From the NCBI GenBank assembly GCA_002325645.1, contig DCSN01000018.1, positions 1 through 19,209 on the forward strand: DNA of 19,209 bases, written 5' to 3'. Source of the DNA: Pseudanabaena sp. UBA1465 (GTDB taxonomy: Bacteria; Cyanobacteriota; Cyanobacteriia; Pseudanabaenales; Pseudanabaenaceae). The translations under genes were made by a program, and so were the position numbers. Within the stretch, counting starts at the first letter, position 1. Each line of letters opens with the position of its first letter. Positions 13,712 to 19,209 of this stretch are shown here, one piece after another. The notes under the pieces were generated by a model. That model had not been told where the DNA came from. It searched no databases and was given only the letters and a program-made list of their open reading frames with translations.

Positions 13712-14725
13712 ATGGTAGTTCAGAAAGTTAAATTTAATCATTTGCTGCGTGATCGCTTCTTGCCCCCGTTAGTGTTATTGACGGCGGGACTGCTAATCAC
13801 AATGGCAGTTTCCCTATGTCAAGGAGCCGTCCCCCTGAGTTGGAATGAACTCTGGCAAGCGCTTTGGCATCAAGGCGAATCCATTAATCAAACGATTATT
13901 TGGGAATTGCGACTGCCGCGCATTATTGCGGCGATGGTGGTCGGTGCGGCGTTGGGAATGTCGGGAGCCTTATTGCAAGGAATGTTGCGAAATGGTCTGG
14001 CTGACCCGTTTGTGTTGGGCATTTCCGCAGGGGCAGGACTGGTGGCGATCGCCATGATTACCCTTGGCATAGTCCAAACTTTGGTTCCCTTGGGCGCTTG
14101 GATGGGCGCGATCGCTACCGCAATTATCGTCTATACCCTTGGCTACTTGGGCGGCGGTTTATCCGTTGAGCGTTTGATTTTGGCGGGTGTGGCGATTAGT
14201 TCGATGTTTGGGGCAATCCAGACGACACTGCTCCTGCTTGCCGATGATGGCAGAATTCAGTCGGCGCTCAATTGGCTGATTGGCAGCCTCAATGGGCGCG
14301 GCTGGGCTGAGGTGAATAATGTTGGTCCCTATGTGGGGATGGCATTAATCGCAGGTTGTTTGTTAGCGCGTCCCCTGAATTTACTGAATCTTGGCGATGA
14401 CATGGCTTCGGGATTGGGAACTTCGCTAGTGCGATCGCGTTTGGCGATCGGAGCCGTGGCGAGTTTACTCGCCGCGAGTGCGGTGAGTATGGCGGGACTA
14501 ATCGGCTTTGTCGGTTTAGTTGTGCCGCATGGGGTGCGCTTGCTAGTCGGTTCCGATTACCGATGGATTCTGCCCTGTTCCGCGATCGGTGGCGCTTGGG
14601 TGCTAACGCTGGCGGATTTGCTATCGCGACTCGGCACGGTGGAATTACCTGTGGGCGCAGTGACGGCGCTATTGGGTTCCCCCCTATTCATTTGGTTGCT
14701 CTATCGGCGCGGTCAGAGAGGTTAG
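13712..14725 (+). CDS. FecCD/BtuC family ABC transporter permease
   Basis: This is the inner-membrane channel of a type II importer for iron-siderophore, haem or corrinoid. The 337 residues are almost entirely hydrophobic, with about nine to ten predicted helices, the usual length and topology. The family blocks are present: ELRLPRIIAAMVVGAALGMSGALLQGMLRN followed by DPFVLGISAGAGL, and near the C-terminus AGLIGFVGLVVPHGVRLLVG with the coupling-helix region. Only one permease gene is present, so the channel should be a homodimer. The ATPase gene starts 2 nt after its stop, so the two form an operon. Substrate cannot be told from the permease alone. There is no strong ribosome binding site at the ATG. 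Confidence 0.92.
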   Translation: MVVQKVKFNHLLRDRFLPPLVLLTAGLLITMAVSLCQGAVPLSWNELWQALWHQGESINQTIIWELRLPRIIAAMVVGAALGMSGALLQGMLRNGLADPFVLGISAGAGLVAIAMITLGIVQTLVPLGAWMGAIATAIIVYTLGYLGGGLSVERLILAGVAISSMFGAIQTTLLLLADDGRIQSALNWLIGSLNGRGWAEVNNVGPYVGMALIAGCLLARPLNLLNLGDDMASGLGTSLVRSRLAIGAVASLLAASAVSMAGLIGFVGLVVPHGVRLLVGSDYRWILPCSAIGGAWVLTLADLLSRLGTVELPVGAVTALLGSPLFIWLLYRRGQRG

Positions 14726-14727
14726 TC

Positions 14728-15561
14728 ATGGAAAATCATGATGCTTATGATCTCAATGACGCTTTGCTCGAAGCCAGAAACCTCGTCGGTGGCTATGGCA
14801 AACAGACGATTTTGCAGAATGTGTCCCTAGCGCTCCATCAAGGTGAATGGTTGAGCTTAGTCGGAGCCAATGGTTCGGGCAAATCCACTTTATTAAAAAT
14901 GTGCAGCCGCATTCTGTCACCGCAAACAGGAACGGTGTTGCTTGATGGCAAAGCCATTCATCAACAACCTGCCAACCTTGTTGCCCGTCAGTTAGCGATT
15001 TTGCCACAACAGCAAACGATTCCCTCGGGCTTAACGGTGCGCCAACTGGTTAGCCTCGGACGCACGCCCCATCAACCTTGGTGGCAATGGGATCTGGATT
15101 TAGAGGATCGGCAAATGGTGGAAACGGCGATCGCCCAAACGCAACTTATAGAATTAAGCGATCGCCCCGTGGAACAGCTTTCAGGTGGTGAACGCCAAAG
15201 GGCTTTCTTAGCTTTGACTTTAGCCCAAGATCCCCAAGTTCTCTTACTGGATGAACCCACCACATTTTTGGATTTGCATCACCAGTTAGAACTATTGGAA
15301 CTGCTGAAAACCCTCAACCAAGAGCGCCAATTGTCGATTATCACCGTGCTGCACGACATTAACTTAGCGATGCGCTACAGCGATCGCCTAGCGATGTTAA
15401 AGCATGGTGAGATCAAAGCGATCGGGCGATCGGCGGAGGTAATCACCCCCGAAAATCTACGTCAAGTTTTTGATGTAGATGCGGTGACGATCATTACGCC
15501 TGTGGGATTGCAGATCTGTTTGCTGTCGCCATCGCAGACTTTGGTGAAGTCCCAACAATAA
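14728..15561 (+). CDS. ABC transporter ATP-binding protein (FecE/BtuD type)
   Basis: The ATPase that powers the preceding permease. The open frame extends back to 14563, but that part lies inside the permease gene in another frame. The ATG at 14728, 2 nt after the permease stop, gives 277 residues. Motifs: Walker A GANGSGKST (46-54), Q-loop at ILPQQQ (91-96), signature LSGGERQ (151-157), Walker B VLLLDEPT (171-178), D-loop FLDL and the switch His in VLHDINLA. The insert SLGRTPHQPWWQW after the Q-loop is typical of importers for ferric siderophores and B12. It forms an operon with the permease, and a small hairpin follows the stop before the TonB receptor gene. The closest functional class is iron-complex or cobalamin import. 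Confidence 0.93.
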   Translation: MENHDAYDLNDALLEARNLVGGYGKQTILQNVSLALHQGEWLSLVGANGSGKSTLLKMCSRILSPQTGTVLLDGKAIHQQPANLVARQLAILPQQQTIPSGLTVRQLVSLGRTPHQPWWQWDLDLEDRQMVETAIAQTQLIELSDRPVEQLSGGERQRAFLALTLAQDPQVLLLDEPTTFLDLHHQLELLELLKTLNQERQLSIITVLHDINLAMRYSDRLAMLKHGEIKAIGRSAEVITPENLRQVFDVDAVTIITPVGLQICLLSPSQTLVKSQQ

Positions 15562-15564
15562 AAA

Positions 15565-15586
15565 AGGGCAAGCGCCAACTTGCCCT
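15565..15586. terminator. Short hairpin between the ATPase and TonB receptor genes
   Basis: AGGGCAAG and CTTGCCCT form an 8-bp stem around a 6-nt loop, preceded by an A-run. There is no T-run after it on the plus strand, so it may be a partial terminator or processing site rather than a full stop. It lets the receptor be expressed at a different level from the ABC genes. Confidence 0.45.
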
Positions 15587-15600
15587 CAAATATCGAATTT

Positions 15601-15627
15601 ATCAATATCAAATCGACATCAATATCA
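15601..15627 (+). promoter_or_regulatory. Direct repeat ATCAATATCA x2 just before the TonB receptor start
   Basis: Two exact 10-bp copies (15601-15610 and 15618-15627), 17 bp apart start to start, end one base before the receptor ATG. The space usually held by a Shine-Dalgarno site has none. GATATTGAT-like halves loosely resemble Fur-type AT-rich hexamers. A role as operator or as a translational control element is possible but unproven. Confidence 0.4.
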
Positions 15628-15628
15628 T

Positions 15629-18277
15629 ATGAAACTTCATTACATTCTGCTCAAGAATGCAGCATTTTTATTGTTTAGCATTCCCGCATTGGTTTTCCTT
15701 GAAGATGTAGCGATCGCTGAAAATGTTCCCAATAACTCAGCAATTCTCACAGAAAGCAAGAAAAATAAGCCATTTGCCACAGAAATTGTTCAAGCGTCCC
15801 CCGTCCAAATTACCAATGTGCAGATTAATCCCACTAGCTCCCGCTTAGAGATTATTCTGGAAACCGTAGAGGGGCGATCGCTTACCATTGACACCAATAA
15901 TTTCCGCATTGAAGGAAATAATCTTGTTGCCTATATTCCCAACGCGGTCTTAGCGATTCCTGATATGCAGGAATTTAACAGTGCCAATCCCACCGCCGAG
16001 ATTAGTAACATTAGCTTGACTCAACAAGGCAATGCGATCCGTGTCAATGTCGCGGGTAAAGATCAGCCACCTGTGCAGGAAGTCACTTTAAAAACTCAGG
16101 GCATTCTCTACAGCCTCAATCGCGATGATGATCCTGAAGAAGAAATCACAATTACAGGGGCAAGGCGGGCGCGACCTGTGCGCTTATCTCCTGCTTCGAT
16201 TAGCGTCATTGACGCAGAGAAACTCGATCAAAATCTTGCCCAAGACCTGCGCGATGTATTTCGTTATGAACCTAACGTTTCCGTTGGCAATAGCCGCCGC
16301 TATGGATTACAGGATATTATTATTCGTGGACAAGGCGGAAATAGAGTTCTTATTCTCAATGATGGCATTCGAGTTCCCAACCGATTTTCTTTTGGTACAT
16401 CTGAGGTTGGGCGCGATTATGTGGATATTGAGAGCTTGCAGCGAGTGGAAGTGGTGCGGGGACCTGCATCTGCCCTCTATGGCAGTGATGCCCTAGGCGG
16501 CGTGGTCAGTTTCCGTACCATTGACCCAGAGGATTTACTGAAAAAGCGTCCCGATCAATCGGTTGTAACCAGCCTATCTACGAATTATGAAACTGTCGAT
16601 CGCGGCTTTACAAATACGGCGGCGATCGCCTTTCGAGAAGGGAACTTTGAAGGCTTGCTAGGCTACACTCGCCGTGATGGAGCCGAGGCAAGGATTCCCG
16701 TGGGTAATGAATTTGTCAGTAGTCGCAGCAACAGTCGGAATAATTGGCTTGGCAAACTGGTTTATCGTATTGATTCCACTAGCAAAATTGGCTTTACGAC
16801 AGAAATTTTCCGTAATTTTGATGATGCCGTGATTAATCTCGCCACGGCAATGCCCCCCATGGGTTTTGCCATAAATCGAGAAACGGCTAACAACAAAACA
16901 TCTCGCGATCGCTTCAGCATTTCCTATGACTACAACGATCCCAACAGTACAGGCTTCCTAACTGCTGTCAAAGCACTTATTTATTATCAAAGTGCTAATA
17001 CTGATGAAGTTCGTTTCCAAGATATTTCGAGAACTTCTCCCACAGGATTCCCTAATGATCGCCAACGCATTCGTGACCTCAAAAACACCTTTAGCGATCG
17101 CCTGTTTGGCGGTGAAGTCCAATTTCAAAGTCAGTTTAAAATCGATCAGATTGCCAACATTCTCACCTATGGCATTGATATCTCTAACACCAGTAATGAG
17201 AGGATTAGAGACGGGCTTGAAAATCGCTTTAATGCATCTAGGGTCAACACCCTGCTGAATTCAAATGTGGTTGGTAACGATAGGTTCCCAGTCAAGGACT
17301 TTCCTGATTCTGATACTTTGCGTCTAGGGATTTACGCACAGAATGAATTCAACTTTAGTGACACTTTTTCCGTAATCGCAGGTTTGCGCTTTGACTCCTA
17401 TAAACTCACCACTAAAATCGATCAACTCTATCTGAATAACTCCCCTAGTGTGACCTCCGCAGACTTTAACTATTCAGCAGTTTCGCCTAGCCTTGGATTT
17501 GTCTGGCAGACTAGCCCTGAATGGACATTAGTAGGGCGCTATGCTAAGGGATTCCGTACTCCCCTCTACAGTGAAATTAACGCTGGCTTTACGAATTTGA
17601 GTAGTCGCTATCAAACCCTGTCAAATCCCAATCTAAAACCAGAAACCAGTGACACCTTTGAGTTAGGAGTTAGGGCAAAATACCCTCAATTTGACTTTGG
17701 GTTGACAGGTTTTTATAACATTTACGACAATCGTATTGAACCCTTTGTAAATGCGGGTACTGCCACTGTCAATGGCATTCCTGGAGTATTACTCTTCCAA
17801 ACACAGAATGTGTCAAGGGCGAGTACCTACGGCTTTGAGTTGAGTGGTGAATATCGGTTTAGTCCTGAAAAGCATGGTCTTAGCCTGATCTCGGCTCTAG
17901 GTTTAACTGTTGGTGAAAATTTGACCACCAATCAACCTCTAGATACGGTTGAGCCGATCAAGTTAGTAACAGGTCTACGCTATCGCGCTCCCGAAAATAT
18001 TTGGGGTGCGGATTTGATTGCGACCTTCGTTGGGCAAACCCGTCTTGCCAGTGACCGCGCCGCCAACCTTTATACCCCGCAAGGCTATACTGTGGTTGAC
18101 CTCACAGGTTTTTATAAAATCACTCCCCAACTCACATTAAATATGGGTATCTTCAATCTATTCAATAGTCAATATTTTCTCTATTCCGATGTGCGTAATG
18201 TGGTTGTGGGTAATGATCTGGCTGCACGTGCCCAGCCAGGAGTTAGTCTGAGAGCAGGTTTGAACTTTGTATTTTAA
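15629..18277 (+). CDS. TonB-dependent outer-membrane receptor with N-terminal AMIN domain
   Basis: An 882-residue outer-membrane receptor for energised uptake of a metal chelate. It has a signal peptide ending at Ala-Ile-Ala (residue 30) and an AMIN domain (about 55-155), an arrangement typical of cyanobacterial iron receptors. A TonB-box-like EEEITITGARR (about 168-178) precedes the plug domain (about 183-295, with LQDIIIRGQGGNRVLILNDG and VEVVRGPASALYGSDALGGVVSF). The 22-strand barrel ends in an aromatic Phe (NFVF). The plug and the pair FRTP (about 645) and NPNLKPET (about 665) resemble haem/corrinoid receptors, but FRTP replaces the usual FRAP and no His lies between them. Downstream of the FecCD/ATPase genes, it completes an uptake locus that lacks a binding protein here. 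Substrate is undecided. Confidence 0.93.
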   Translation: MKLHYILLKNAAFLLFSIPALVFLEDVAIAENVPNNSAILTESKKNKPFATEIVQASPVQITNVQINPTSSRLEIILETVEGRSLTIDTNNFRIEGNNLVAYIPNAVLAIPDMQEFNSANPTAEISNISLTQQGNAIRVNVAGKDQPPVQEVTLKTQGILYSLNRDDDPEEEITITGARRARPVRLSPASISVIDAEKLDQNLAQDLRDVFRYEPNVSVGNSRRYGLQDIIIRGQGGNRVLILNDGIRVPNRFSFGTSEVGRDYVDIESLQRVEVVRGPASALYGSDALGGVVSFRTIDPEDLLKKRPDQSVVTSLSTNYETVDRGFTNTAAIAFREGNFEGLLGYTRRDGAEARIPVGNEFVSSRSNSRNNWLGKLVYRIDSTSKIGFTTEIFRNFDDAVINLATAMPPMGFAINRETANNKTSRDRFSISYDYNDPNSTGFLTAVKALIYYQSANTDEVRFQDISRTSPTGFPNDRQRIRDLKNTFSDRLFGGEVQFQSQFKIDQIANILTYGIDISNTSNERIRDGLENRFNASRVNTLLNSNVVGNDRFPVKDFPDSDTLRLGIYAQNEFNFSDTFSVIAGLRFDSYKLTTKIDQLYLNNSPSVTSADFNYSAVSPSLGFVWQTSPEWTLVGRYAKGFRTPLYSEINAGFTNLSSRYQTLSNPNLKPETSDTFELGVRAKYPQFDFGLTGFYNIYDNRIEPFVNAGTATVNGIPGVLLFQTQNVSRASTYGFELSGEYRFSPEKHGLSLISALGLTVGENLTTNQPLDTVEPIKLVTGLRYRAPENIWGADLIATFVGQTRLASDRAANLYTPQGYTVVDLTGFYKITPQLTLNMGIFNLFNSQYFLYSDVRNVVVGNDLAARAQPGVSLRAGLNFVF

Positions 18278-18281
18278 TTTT

Positions 18282-18312
18282 CTAGTGTGTCGTGCGTAGC
18301 GCGACACACTAG
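18282..18312. terminator. Palindrome after the TonB receptor gene
   Basis: CTAGTGTGTCG (18282-18292) pairs exactly with CGACACACTAG (18302-18312). The inner bases TGCGTAGCG can add a short GCG/CGC stem. It lies 5 nt after the receptor stop and before the VOC gene, so it is a likely terminator. It shares GTGTGTCG with the palindrome at 3551-3583. Confidence 0.65.
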
Positions 18313-18340
18313 CATCAATTCTATTCAGGAGCAATTCAAA

Positions 18341-19186
18341 ATGACTATTCAATTTCGCCATATCATGCTGATGATTAAAGATGTCCCTGCGGCAGTGAAG
18401 TTCTATCAAGAAGGACTAGGACTAACCGTGGTCAATGCCAGTCCTAACATGGCAGAACTCGATGCCAACGGTACAAAGATCATTATTCACGGAGCCGAAA
18501 ACCAAGCGGAAGTTGGTGGCTCTCCCATTCTTAGCTTTCATGTCGCGGATTTGCAAGAGACGATCTCCAAATTAGAATCCCTCGGCGCATCCCTGCAAGG
18601 TCGCATCCGCGAACCTTCCTTCGGCAAAGTTGCTGCTATGCGATCGCCCGAAGGACATTTACTCAGCTTGCTGCAACCTAAATCTTCAAATCAAAAAGCA
18701 ATGACCTTTGAAGAAGCGATCGCTTATACAGAGAAACTTCTATCGCGCACCGATCTTGATGATGCTCAATTGCAATCGGAAATTACCAATCTGGTCAAAA
18801 CCGCCAACGGTGCTAGGGGCTTTTTTGTCTGCTTCCTCACAGGTGAATGGGAACTTGCCGACAATCCCAGCCCTGCGATCATTCAAGCCTTGCAAGCCGA
18901 ACCCAACGCGATCGCCGAATTGCTGGTCAAAAACCTCGCCATGTCCACCGCTATGGCGATCGCCCATCGCCGCAACGGTGATGAGGAACAAGCCCAAGGT
19001 TCCAATCGCGTAGCAAAGCGTACGGCTCTTTTAATGGAGAAGGTCGATCTGTCTGAAGTGCAGGCGATCGCTACGCAAATGCAAGACTCCGCAAAAACTA
19101 ATACTGGAGAATATGCCACTTTCCTTGAGAAATGGGGCTATGACGATGAGCAGAAACAGGCGATCGCTAATGTCTTGAGCAAGTAA
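18341..19186 (+). CDS. VOC (glyoxalase-fold) domain fused to an uncharacterised C-terminal domain
   Basis: The frame is open from 18287, but ATG 18341 with AGGAG at 18327-18331 is the start, giving 281 residues. Residues 1-110 form a vicinal-oxygen-chelate domain: FRHIMLMIKDVPAAVKFYQEGLGL, ELDANGTKIIIHG, LSFHVADLQETISKLESLGA and MRSPEGHLLSLLQP. His7 fits the first metal ligand, but the final glutamate usual after G-N/H-x-x is Ser here, so the metal site looks degenerate. A linker leads at residue 120 to a second module starting MTFEEAIAYTEKLL, helical and Ala-rich, with NGARGFFVCFLTGEWEL, NGDEEQAQGSNRVAKRTALL and TGEYATFLEKWGYDDEQ. I do not recognise it; its internal Met suggests a former separate gene. 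Function unknown, possibly small-molecule binding. Confidence 0.85.
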   Translation: MTIQFRHIMLMIKDVPAAVKFYQEGLGLTVVNASPNMAELDANGTKIIIHGAENQAEVGGSPILSFHVADLQETISKLESLGASLQGRIREPSFGKVAAMRSPEGHLLSLLQPKSSNQKAMTFEEAIAYTEKLLSRTDLDDAQLQSEITNLVKTANGARGFFVCFLTGEWELADNPSPAIIQALQAEPNAIAELLVKNLAMSTAMAIAHRRNGDEEQAQGSNRVAKRTALLMEKVDLSEVQAIATQMQDSAKTNTGEYATFLEKWGYDDEQKQAIANVLSK

Positions 19187-19209
19187 TTCGTAGTAATTCG
19201 TAGTAATTC
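19183..19209 (+). repeat. 10-bp tandem repeat at the right edge
   Basis: GTAATTCGTA occurs at 19183-19192 and 19193-19202, with a third copy starting at 19203 and cut by the window edge. The TAA stop of the VOC gene lies in the first copy. Confidence 0.8.

Noticed and set aside
14563..14727. Upstream extension of the ABC ATPase frame
   Set aside because: It overlaps the permease gene in another frame; ATG 14728 fits the domain boundary and operon spacing.

Overview
The window is chromosomal DNA of a cyanobacterium. The evidence is the dense HIP1 octamer (GCGATCGC) throughout, a photosystem II PsbK gene, the chlorophyll enzyme ChlM, and a TonB receptor with an N-terminal AMIN domain. A filamentous Pseudanabaena-like freshwater lineage is my guess from overall texture, not something the sequence proves. 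I see no CRISPR array, tRNA, rRNA or intact insertion sequence.

Left part (1-5981): a secreted NHL-repeat protein cut by the left edge (minus), a Uma2-family nuclease-like protein, and chlM (minus). ChlM is divergent from the signal peptide peptidase sppA (plus) across only 62 bp. Then come a small two-helix membrane protein (minus) and psbK (minus, 45 aa, easily missed). An exported two-cysteine protein (plus) diverges from psbK. A MoaD/ThiS-type ubiquitin-fold protein, a small membrane protein (minus) and a 4'-phosphopantetheinyl transferase follow.

Middle (6000-10021): larB (nickel-pincer cofactor synthesis) and pflB (pyruvate formate-lyase) lie in the same orientation on the minus strand, separated by two strong palindromes. 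Both belong to anaerobic/fermentative or lactate metabolism. No pflA, larC or larE is present in the window. An unrecognised secreted protein follows.

Right part (10200-19209): tldD overlaps by 8 nt an AT-rich GAF-PAS-HisKA_2 histidine kinase. Next is a 538-bp gene-poor stretch with two long hairpins. A FecCD-type permease and its ATPase (2-nt gap) and a large TonB-dependent receptor form an iron-complex, haem or corrinoid uptake locus with no substrate-binding protein in the window. The last gene encodes a VOC (glyoxalase-fold) domain fused to an uncharacterised C-terminal domain.

Most intergenic gaps carry palindromes. Several share a GCG-N3-CGC-like core and look like one dispersed family reused as terminators. 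The sharpest observations are: the unlisted psbK; two convergent genes whose last codons and stop codons form the two arms of their shared terminator; a 49-nt hairpin with perfect 23-bp arms in the gene-poor gap; pflB in an oxygenic phototroph; and the tldD-kinase coupling. I found no multi-gene system that I would call new.
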